Assembly (NCBI RefSeq): GCF_042186555.1
Contig: NC_133333.1
Coordinates: 67,649,555 to 67,713,554, forward strand
Length of the DNA stretch: 64,000 nucleotides
Origin: Aquarana catesbeiana
Taxonomy: Eukaryota > Chordata > Amphibia > Anura > Ranidae
Reading direction: 5' to 3'
Positions 43,597-53,354 of this stretch are shown here, one piece after another (the stretch's first letter is position 1; every line of letters starts with the position of its first letter). The position numbers and the translations under genes were made by a program. The notes beneath the pieces were generated by a model, which made no database searches, was not told the DNA's origin, and was given only the letters and a program-made list of their open reading frames with translations.

Positions 43597-44184
43597 AGGA
43601 GCCAAGGACGCTCTGTGCAGATCAGCAGTATCACTCAGTGTACTGCAGTGAATCTGCTCCTGTCTAAGGCGGCTGACTGCTATAGTAAAACCTGCATATG
43701 CCTTATCATTATAAGGCACACGTGAGTGGATTGAAGTTTGCCTGTGTACCTTGGTATCCTAACTATTGCACAATGATTGTTTTTTTCTCTTAAAAAATGA
43801 GATCTGTTTTATGATTCTCACATTGGTTGTGAACAGAAGCAAAAGAAACATTGTTACTATAAAGGTCAATGAGCACCTTAATTAAGCAAGTGTTTTTAAA
43901 CAGCTTTGCTAGTGGGACTGGATCAAAGCTCTATACCAATCTATTCTACACTTGTATAATTGAACCTTCTGAATACATCCCTATATATTTATTTTTATGT
44001 GGATTTTTTATGTGGATTTTTTTACACATTTGGTGTCACTAATTTTTTATAATTTTACACTATTTTGATTGCTGGATTTTTTAGGAATTTTTACTCACCG
44101 CTGGGTTTATTTGAGTATTTATATTTATTCATATATATTCATTTTTATGCACATTGTGAAGCGCTTCAAATATCATTATTTATT

Positions 44185-45689
44185 CTTTTTAAGTGACTCT
44201 GAAAACACTCTTTTTTGATAGCAGCCTCACTTGGTTTTCTGTGTAATTATCAGCTATTTAGCATCACAGCGCTTTGTGTTTTATATATTCCTATTCAGAA
44301 TTGTTGCTTCGATTTTACTATGAATCATGGCTTGAGTGATCCTATTCTTAACTTCGGCGAGATTCAGTTTTGGGGTTTTCCATGCTCTGGCTATTTAGCT
44401 GCTGTAGTAAGTTGAATTTTTTATTATTATTTCTATTATTTTTATTACCAGATAACACACTTCTTCTTCTTCTTATTATTATTATTATTAATGACTTCAT
44501 CATTATTCTTCCTTCTACTACATAGTTTATTTTATTTTCTTCTAGTGGTATTTGTATTCTCATCTCCAGTTTTTTCAGCATTCTTTCATCTTTATACATG
44601 CTGGCTGTGTATTGTGGCAATGTATTGTCTAGATGTAGCCTGGCTCATGGTCTGTGCGACAGCTTGTCGTTCTGCTAGACATCAGGATGTTTCTGGTGGG
44701 CGGAGGGCTCTTCACATGTTGGCCCCGCCCTGAGCTCCACGTCACTAGGCTTTCTCACGCCGCCCGCACGGCCAATGTGCTGTGCTTCCTGCGGAGGGGG
44801 AGATGTCTACCCCGCCTCCCTCCTCCAGCGTGACACGCATACTCGACCTTCTCTTCCTGTAGCTTGGAACGCAAGCACATCGGTGTGCGTTCCTTTCTGA
44901 TCACAGACACGCTGCATGTACCGGCCCGTGGTGCAGCTGTTGCGGAGGCTCTTTACAGGCACTGCCCCCCACAATACTAAGTGTAAGTACATGCACACGT
45001 CCATTCACTGTGTACATCCTGAGATGTGAAGTATGATGTTTTGAAGTGCGACTCTCACCCATTACGATGTGCAATGTTTACTGTCATTTTTATTTGGCAG
45101 TACGACTGGTTATGTTTACTGTGATGTATATCTGCTATGTCTAGATACCACATGTTGCCCTTCAGTCCGTATGCACAGTACGTTGCTGTTCACTTCCTAT
45201 TTTATTTATCAATTGGTTATTTACCAGCTGCTTTTGTGTGTATATATGTGTGTGCGTGTATGCATGCACTCGTACATATGGTGTGTGCATACGTCTGCAT
45301 ATGCACTTATGCGTATAGGGTATGCCTGATCAGAGGACTTAGGAGGGAGGGATGTTTTAAGGGGGAGGAGCCCCGCACCCCTCCCCTGTCTTATTGGCTT
45401 GCAGGCATTTATAAGTGAGGTTCGCTGAGGGAGGTTGCACTGCATAGCTCTGAGGAAGAGGGGACATTCCCCTCAAAACGCGTTAGCGGATTGCAGCGTC
45501 TGTGCGTTCCTCCACGACCCCTGGAAGGTTCCGCTCATTCCTAATCGCAGACTGTATACCGGTGCGATTTTATGTTGTGCCTCCTCCACCAATCGCCTGT
45601 GAGTTATTTCCTTTACTATTTTTTATCAAATAAATGTTTTAAAAGTTAATGCACTAGGCTGGTGCGCTTTTGTCTTCTTTTTATTTCGG
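44185..45689 (+). mobile_element. Retroelement fragment with TATA and hammerhead-like motif
   Basis: This lies between the Penelope 3' end and the resumption of L1 copy 1. It is mostly non-coding. It has TTTATAAG (45408-45415) downstream of an inverted CCAAT (TTATTGGCTT), a hammerhead-like motif (45446-45487) and a 200-bp tail with AATAAATG, ending TGCACTAGGCTGGTGCGC. That tail is shared with the insert at 1121-1397. No reverse transcriptase is seen. I infer the 3' part of a second Penelope-like family. Confidence 0.5.
45408..45487 (+). ncRNA. TATA box plus hammerhead-like motif 6
   Basis: TTTATAAG stands at 45408-45415. Helix I is GCT (45447-45449) with AGC (45485-45487). The left core is CTGAGGAA (45450-45457), a full CUGANGA match plus the extra A. 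Helix II is GAGGGG/CCCCTC (45458-45463, 45469-45474, loop ACATT). The right core is AAAAC, GC, GTT (45475-45484), with A in place of the first G of GAAA. Confidence 0.45.
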
Positions 45690-46517
45690 AAGGAGGAGAC
45701 GGGTCTGGGATCTGGTGTAGTCTGAGGGGATAAGGTTCAGCAATGCAATAGAGGGGTCAGAATCAATGGTATGTTGAAGTAAGGTGGAAGCCATTCGGAA
45801 TATTGCAACCCAAAATTCCTGTACTATCGGACACGTCCACCATATATGAACGTGGGTACCCCTCTCATCACAGCCACGGAAACATACTGAGGTAGAAATT
45901 TAGAGATCCTGGCTGGAACCAGATGCCATCTCATGAGTACTTTATCGTTTTCTTCTTGAGCGATTACATTGTGAGATTAAATTTTTGTGTTGGACCAGAT
46001 ACCAGACCAGTCCTCCGCGTCAAGATCTAATGAAAGGTCTTTGGACCACTGTAAAGCGTAAGTGGGCAGGTTGACTGGAGGAGAGGTCAAATGTGTGTGT
46101 AAATGTGAAATAAGCCCCGGAGCATGGGGGTCCGAGTTGCAAATTCCTTCAAATATGGAGAAATCGTCTAATGAAGAGTGTGAGCCTATAGTTGTGCGAA
46201 CGAAATGGGCTATCTGTAGATATCTAAAATATTCTGTAGAGGGTATTTCTGCTTGGTTTTGTAGTGAAGAGAACGTCTTTATAGAGGTTCCAGAGGTAAA
46301 ATCGCATATGCGATATAGTCCTGCTCTCAACCAGATTTGAAATGATCTTGGATTAACGTGGGCCGGGTAAAATTTTGGGTGATCTAGAAAAAAAAGTAAC
46401 GGGGAGTGAGCTGATATTGGTTTAAACGGGCCTCAAAGTTTGTCCCATAACTTAAGGGAGTGTCCAGTAATGGGGTTACTTATTGGACCACGGGTTGAGG
46501 AGGGTAACCATAGTAGG

Positions 46518-47930
46518 CAGGGCTGGACTGGGACAAAAATGTGGCCCTGGACTTTATCCAGAATGGCCCAGGGCACAGCACATCAGGGCACAGTGCACAT
46601 CAGGGTAAAAGCACATGAGGGCACAGCACATCAGGGTACATCGCACATCGGGGCACAGCGCACTTCGGGGCAACACAACACAGCACATCAGGGCACAGCA
46701 CATCAGGGTACATTGCACATCGGGGCACAGCACACATCGGGGCAACACAACACAGCAAGATCAGGGTACAGCACATCAGGGTACATGGGGCACATGAGGG
46801 TACATGGGGCACATGAGGGTACATAGGGCACATGGGGCACATCAGGGCACATGCAGGGCACATCAGAGCAGATTCAGGGCATATTCGGGCACATGGGGCA
46901 CATCAGGGCACATTCAGGGCACATCAGGCACATTCAGGGAACATCAGGGCACATGGGGCACATTCAGGGAACATCAGGGCACATGGGGCACATGGGGCAC
47001 ATCAGGGCACATTCAGGGAACATCAGGGTACATTCAGGGCACATCAGGCACATGGGGTACATCAGGGAACATCAGGCACATAGGGTACATCAGGGCATAT
47101 TCAGGGCACATCAGGGCACATTCAGGGAACATCAGGGCACATGGGGTACATTCAGGGAACATCAGGGCACATGGGGCACATCAGGCACATGGGGTACATC
47201 AGGGCACATTCAGGGAACATCAGGGAACATCAGGGCACATGAGGGCACATTCAGGGCACATGGGGTACATTCAGGGCACATGGGGTACAATCAGGGCACA
47301 TTCAGGGAACATCAGGGCACATTCAGGGAACATCAGGGCACATTCAGGGAACATGGGGTACATTCAGGGCACATGGGGTACAAGGGGTACAATCAGGGCA
47401 CATCAGGGCACATGGGGTACAATCAGGGCACATCAGGGCACAGCGTTTACTTGTTGTTTTCTTCACATGCAGAGTAGCACAGGCAGCCTCTGTAGTAAGT
47501 TCTTTCTCATGTCACGCTGCTGCTGCTCCCCCCGGCGGCCCCTCCTCCTCCTCTTTTCTTGTCCATCTCCATTTGCTTGTGACATCGCCCTGGCTCCGCC
47601 TCCTCCTATGTCCCCGGGCCGCCTCCGCCCTCCGTCCGTGAGTGACGTCACGGTGCCGGGACAAAGAGGCCGCCCAAATGGCTATATTGATAGCTGTTAG
47701 GGGGAGTGCCTGGGGGAGTGTCAATGCCTGTTCTTTTGTGACGCCGGCGGCCGGCCCGCCCGCCGAGTGCTGGAGCGGAGCCGCCCGGCGCCCGGCGACG
47801 CTCAGACGGAGAGAGACAGTGACACAGTCACTGTCTGACACAGTCAGAGAGAGAGTCATTGGCGTAGTGGCCCGCTGCCAATCAGCCCACCGGGAATCTC
47901 CCGGTAGTCCCGATGGCCAGCACAGGCCTG
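46518..47930. mobile_element. Non-autonomous hAT element with internal minisatellite
   Basis: The 8-bp duplication ATAGTAGG (46510-46517, 47931-47938) flanks an element starting CAGGGCTGGACTGGGAC and ending GGCCAGCACAGGCCTG. Removing it restores L1 copy 1. About 880 bp inside are a minisatellite, followed by GC-rich sequence without a supported gene. Confidence 0.88.
46560..47445. repeat. GGGCACATCA-type minisatellite
   Basis: Imperfect short units (AGGGCACATCAGGGCACATT and ACATGGGGCACAT variants) run for about 880 bp. Several frames remain open across it (up to 298 codons) because the units lack stops. These are not genes. Confidence 0.92.
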
Positions 47931-48061
47931 ATAGTAGGTTAGACACAGTGAGGGGGTAAAGGTCAATAGCTTCCAGACTAACCCATAGTGGTATTTCAAT
48001 TTTTGCATGAAAGAGAGTGATCTGGGCTAGCTGGGCCGCGTGATAGTATCTCAGAAAGTTA

Positions 48062-48410
48062 TGCCTCGTTTCCACTAAGCGGATCGGTTTGGTTCTGTTC
48101 GGTACGGTACGCTATTTTTCCATTATGAAAGCAGCCCATACAACCGAACCGTACTGTTCCATTCAGGGTCCTGCTTCAGATGTGGGGCCATAGAAAATGG
48201 AACGGTTTGGTTAGGGCGGAGCTACGATACATTCCACTGATTGGCTGACAGAAAACCCTCTGCTGTGCTATGCTGAGGCATTTTTTCTAAACCCTGTATG
48301 GCCCCTTGTGGTCCCACTTGCAGTGGAAACGCTCACCAGAATAGACCGGACCATTCTAGGCCATTCAAACTGTACCGACCCAAACCGATCCGCTCAGTGG
48401 AAACAAGGCA
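48062..48410. mobile_element. MITE with 31-bp inverted ends, TA flanks
   Basis: It begins TGCCTCGTTTCCACTAAGCG and ends with the near-perfect complement (CGCTCAGTGGAAACAAGGCA), with TA on both sides (48060-48061, 48411-48412). 349 bp, non-coding, inserted in ORF2 of L1 copy 1. Confidence 0.88.
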
Positions 48411-51393
48411 TAAGGTGCCCCCAACCCCCCATTGAGCTTACTATGAAGTAGTATGGCCCTAGACACTCTAGGTCTAGTGGAGCCCCATATATATTTGGAC
48501 ACTCGCATCTGAATAATTCGGTGGAAGTAAGAGGGAATAGGGATCGGGAGGACTCTATATAAATAGAGAAGTTTTGGAAGCAGAGACATTTTTACGGCCA
48601 CAATCCGACCAAGCCATGAGATACATAAAGGTTGCCATGATTCTAGTAAGGCTGTTAAATGTTTTAACATAGGAAGGTAGTTGGCTCGAAATAAATGGGC
48701 CAGATCGCTAGTTAATTTAATACCAAGATAAGCTATCGAGGATGTAGACTGTGATTGTGAGTTGATTGTGGGAGAGACACATTGAGAGCCTTAGATTTAG
48801 ACTGGTTAACTTCAAGGCCTGATATTAGAGCAAATTTGTCTAAGAGTTGGATAAGATTAGGGAGAGTAGTGCGTGGTGAGGTGACAAATAGCAGTGCATC
48901 GTTGGCGAATAAGCACAGTTTATGGGATGTGGAGGCTATGTCTAGGCCTTTAATATTTGGATTTTCCCTAAGCAGGGCCTCTAGTGGTTCACTTGCTAGT
49001 GCAAACACTAGGGAAGAGAGGGGGCAACCCTGTCTCGTACCACGTTGTATTTGGAAACAGTACAATTGAAATCCTGAGTATTTAACGTGGGCCTGCAGTT
49101 GGTTGTAGAGGGAATCTATCCATTGCAGGAAGTTGGGGCCAAATCCCCAACGTTGTAATATATTGTGTAGGTAAGGCCAAGAGACCTTACGTATATCGAG
49201 AGAGAGGAGATGCATGGGGATTTGCTGTGTTCGAGCTAGATGTTGGAGTAGGATAACGCAACGGATGTTATCGCTGGCTTGACGTCGTGGTATGAAGCCA
49301 ACTTGGTCTTTGTGTATGAGGCCACCTATGATTGGGTTAAGACTTAACGCCATAATCTTGGCCAGGATCTTTATGTCCAGGTTGAGTAAAGAAATGGGCC
49401 TGTAATTAGCCCAAAGAGAATTATCCATGTTGGGCTTGGGTATCATGGAGATGATGGCTGTCAACGTGTCTCGACCAAAGGTATGTTGTTTAAGGAGGGC
49501 ATTAAAGGTGTTGGTGAGAAGGGGAACCAGGATAGAAGCAAATTTTTTAAAGCAGGAGCTGGAGCGTCCATCGGGGAATGGTCGCTTATGCGGTTTAAGG
49601 GTTTTTATAGCAAGAAGGACCTCTTTGGACGTAACGGGGCATTCCATTTACTCTCTATTGGCCTCTGATAGTTTAGGGATTGAAATATTCTGGAATAATG
49701 TTTCGGCTTGTTTCACCGAGAAGGTGCTTGTTGAAGTGTATAGTTCAGCCAACCTTCTATGGAATTCAGAGAGCACCTTCACAGGATTGCTCGTGTGATT
49801 ATCTTTGGCCAATTTGAGTCAATATGCACCCTTTCCGGACGGCGAAGTCTTAGTGCTAGAAAAGTATCAGGTTTATTGGCTTTAGTATAAATTGTATGCT
49901 TGGATCTATGAATGTCTTTGTCCGCAGATTCTGCCAAGAGCAGGTCCAGTTCTGTTTTCGTCTTTTCTAGTAAGATTCTGTGGGGTTCAGTTTGAGAGGA
50001 TTGAAATTGGAGGAAGAGGCGGTGAAAGTCCGCATCCAGTTGCTGGGGTCTAATTTTTTTATCTCTTTTGAGGTGAGTAGATACAGAGATGCAGGTCCCT
50101 CGGATCATGGGTTTGTGTGCCTCCCATAAGAGGACAGGTGAGATGTCAGGTGTGGAGTTATGCTGTATGTATACTTTAAGGTCAAGTTGTATGTCAAAAC
50201 AATATGACTGGTTCGTTAAATATGCTTCATTTATACACCAAGTGCGGTCTCTAGATTGCGGGATCAAGGAAGAGACTGTTGTGATCCCTGCACAGTGGTC
50301 CGACCAAGTTATTGGATGAAAGCATGAATGGAGTAGGGTTGGTGAAGATGATACTGGTATAAAAATGTGGTCAATCCTAGAGAAGGATTTGTGTGGGTAT
50401 GAATAAAAAGTGAAATTTTTCCTGGAGTGATTACATTCTCTCCAGGTATCTAATAGGGAGGCCTGTTGAAATAGCTTATGAAATTGTATAGAAGGAGAAT
50501 ATTGTTCAGGGGCGTAGGGAGATTTATCAAGATGTGGGTGCAGTACTAGATTAGATTCGCCACACATGAAAAAAGAGTGCCTTTGCAGTGCGACCGTATT
50601 ACCTGCAAGAGGTAGTTAAAGAAGGGATTAGGATTATTGTTGGGGGCATAATATGAGACTATAGTTGTCATCACATCTTGTAAGTGTCCAATAAAATAAT
50701 GTAACGACCTTCAGGGTCTTTAATTTCATTTGTCAGAGTGAATGGTAGGCTATGGTGGAATGCAATAAGGACACCGCGTTGCTTAGTGGTAGCAGAGGCG
50801 GTGAACACTTGAGGGTATTTGGAACTGAAATATTTCGGGGTTGTTTGGGCTGAAAAGCTAGTTTCTTGTAGGGCCACTATATTGGCCTTAAGGGATGTGA
50901 AGGTGCAAAAGGCCTTAACCCTTTTATTAGGGGAGTTAAGTCCCGTAACATTAAGGGAGAGTATATTCAGGGGGGCCATTTAAGGACACAGGGTGAGGAA
51001 ATATGGAGTAGTTCTAAGAAGATCATGCGACCTACCCGACCTAGTGAGAAATAAAGAAGGAAGCTGAGAGAAAGGTGGAGGAAAAAAATAGAAAGACGTG
51101 TCAGGGGACAGAGCAAGGGTTTTGTAGGGAAGGTAAGTAGGTACAGTAGTGACTGGTGCGTTGGACATTATAGCCCAACCAAATAATGCACCGACTTCCC
51201 AACCAGCCAGCTGGCCAGGGAGTGTGTGCACCATAAAAGGGGGGAGCAGTGACAGCTCCCCGCCGCAGACCGGGAAAACATAACATATTGCAATGCTCAA
51301 ACTAAATTAACATTTCATATTGATGTCTTACCAATATATTCATGTAAAACAAATAAGGGGTAGCCCCCAGCTGTGGGAGAAACGTAGTGCCAA

Positions 51394-52205
51394 TTATTTG
51401 AAGAAGAATGGAAAAGTGGTGGTGTATGGGTATGCGGCTGAGCGAGCCAAGGTACGGGGTAGCAAAGTCTCGCATTGTTGAGCAGGGGGCGTCAAGTGAA
51501 GAGATTCCAGAAGATGTTGTAGGCATTCTGGAGAAGTGGAGGAGTGTTGCTGCCCCTGGAATGTAAAGTGGAGGGAGAAAGGAAAACGCCAGGTGTATTT
51601 TATCTGATGCTGTATCAAGATTTGTAGCTGCGGTTTCATGGCCCGCCGTTTAGCAATGGTAAGGGGTGCCAAATCAGAAAAAAGTTGATAGGTGTGGCCT
51701 TGAAACAGGAGAGCGTCCTTGTTCCGGGCAGCTGCGAGTAGTTGTTCTTTTGTACGGAAAAAGTGCAACTTAATTATTATGTCCCGTGGAGGGCCGTCTG
51801 GCTGGCGGCGAGTAAGTGCCCTGTGAATCCTATCAAATTCTAGGTGTTCAATGGGAACGGAGGGGGAAAGTTCTTGAAAGAGGGCCGTGGTAAAAGATTG
51901 TAGGTCATCAACCACTTCAGGGATGCCCTGGAGACGTAGATTAGACCTCCATGAGCGGTTCTCAGCGTCTTCCAAACGTGAGAGTAGTGTAGCATTTTCC
52001 TCATGGAGTGCTGCCTGCTCCTGAGCATGTTCCTGAATAGTAAGCTCTATATCGTCCACCCTGGTTTCCAGGTCTGCAGTGCGTGACCCAGCTCCTTTAT
52101 CTCTCGTGACAGTCTGTTTATGATTCGATCAGATGTAGCTTTCAGGGCTTTATTTAACATCTTCTCCATGTGTTTCAAAAAGTTTGGCTGAGACATACCT
52201 GATTG
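51394..52205 (-). pseudogene. L1 copy 1 ORF1 (RNA-binding protein), frameshifted
   Basis: The start MSQPNFLKHMEKMLNKALKA lies near 52195. The frame shifts near 52090 into DDIELTIQEHAQEQAALHEE (coiled coil), then an RRM-like and C-terminal region with NLRLQGIPE, FDRIHRAL and PRDIIIKLHFFRTKEQLL, typical of L1 ORF1 proteins that bind element RNA. It ends at 51394. Apart from the one frameshift it is whole. Confidence 0.85.
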
Positions 52206-52408
52206 CAGTGGAGTAGGTGAGCCGCTGTAGATGGGGTCTGTCTCATCTTCTTCCTCACTGTCTGCCTGTCCCGATCTAGCTGGGGATGCAGCGTGTTGTT
52301 TTTCGATTAGGCTGAGCGGTCAGGGTGCACTATGCGGGCCCGTGTCTGCAGCGGGGAGTGCGGAGCTCTACGAGGAAGCGTCCTCCATGAGCCTTGCGCA
52401 TGCGCCCC

Positions 52409-53354
52409 AGCATATATTTTTTAGGCCATTCAGCTGCAGCACTGATTTATTTATCTTGACAGCAACAGCGTTTGCTCCCATGATAGATAAAGCAGTTACT
52501 CCAGTGCTGTAGGAGGCGATTTCACCACCACAGTTAAAAACAAAATGGTGCATGTATGCCCATCATTAGAAGTGGGTGGATGAAGGGAGGTATTCTAATG
52601 GTGGGCATACCCGCCAATCAATCTCTTTTTTTTGTTCAGCCACAGGCTGCATGAAAAAAATTACAATATATGCCCAACAAGGACCAGCATCTGGGTATCA
52701 TTCTTTTCAGCCAGTGGTCAGCTTTCATGTAAAAGCAATCCTAGCAGCTAATTAGCCTCTAGACTGCTTTTACAAGCAGTGAGAGAGAATGTCCCCCCCA
52801 CCATCTTCCATGGTTTTCTCTGGCTCTCCTGTCCCAACAGGGAACCTGAGAATGCAGCTGGTGGTTCCGACAGCTGACCATAGAGCTGATCAGAGACCAG
52901 AATGGCTCCAATCATCTCTATGGCCTAAGAAACCGGAGGCTACGAGAATTTCGCCGGATGTAAATAGTGCCATTGGGAAACCGGGAAAGCATTTTATCGC
53001 ACCGATTTTGGTGTGGTCAGATGATTTGAGGGCAGAGGAGAGATCTAGGGTCTAATAGACCCCATTTTTTTGAAGAGTACCTGTCACTACCTATTGCTAT
53101 CATAAGGGGATATTTACATAAAAAAGCACCCCTGTCCCCCCCTGCTCTCGCGCAAAGGCGAACGCGAGCTTCAGTCTGGCGTCATATGTAAACAGCAATT
53201 GTACCGTGCATGTGAGGTATCACTGCGAAGGTCAGATCGAGGGCAGTAATTTTAGAAGTAGACCTCCTCTGTAAATTTATATTTGATATTCACACAGAGT
53301 TCTCACAAACTGATTTCTTTATTATTTCTCGTGATCTCATTAATAAACTTTTTT
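52409..53354. other. piggyBac 3' region, continued
   Basis: It starts with the L1 target duplication and the third partial copy of the piggyBac 3' unit (CATTCAGCTGCAG, ACAGCAACAGCGTTTGCTCC). After about 52560 the sequence is non-coding, with no terminal repeat seen before L1 copy 2. The frame at 52789-53055 has no recognisable domain. Confidence 0.5.

Larger units (their letters stand above)
37213..44184 (+). mobile_element. Penelope-like element (right copy)
   Basis: It starts at the head-to-head junction, carries ORF1 (37216-38529) and the RT/GIY-YIG ORF (38622-40811), then an A/T-rich 3' region, TATA box, degenerate hammerhead-like motif and tail to 44184. A 2-kb truncated L1 sits in the tail (41424-43434). 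Such paired copies, one 5'-truncated and inverted, are typical of Penelope-like elements. The RT and GIY-YIG order and the Cys cluster place it with the endonuclease-bearing vertebrate Penelope clades (Neptune/Poseidon type). Confidence 0.9.
34064..50979 (-). pseudogene. L1 copy 1 ORF2 (endonuclease and reverse transcriptase), broken
   Basis: It starts MAPLNILSLNVTGLNSPNKR (50979), the endonuclease N-terminus. The frame breaks near 50670, and the endonuclease resumes (RIDHIFIP, TWSDHC) at 50567-49779. The RT part (49647-48733) has MIPKPNMDNSLWANYRPISL and the fingers and palm. The palm motif LDAEKAFD reads LDIRKVS, and the YADD box reads FAND, so a catalytic Asp is lost. The C-terminal part continues at 48670-48365, 46330-45977 and ends at 34064 (SWAEHFLPPDFD). 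Three large insertions split it. It is dead both by frame and by catalytic residue. Confidence 0.85.
33580..52408 (-). mobile_element. L1/Tx1-like LINE copy 1, full length but heavily interrupted
   Basis: It is flanked by the 13-bp duplication AGCATATATTTTT (33567-33579, 52409-52421). The 3' end with a short A-tail is at the low coordinate. L1 parts are 33580-34160, 45690-46509, 47939-48059 and 48413-52408, about 5.5 kb together, the usual full length. Interruptions are the Penelope pair plus a further fragment (34161-45689), a hAT derivative (46518-47930) and a MITE (48062-48410). ORF1 and ORF2 are both present and both broken. Confidence 0.85.

Noticed and set aside
46804..47700. 298-codon and overlapping open frames rich in GTWGTSGHIQ-type repeats
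   Set aside because: Several frames are open at once across the minisatellite, which is what a stop-free repeat gives.
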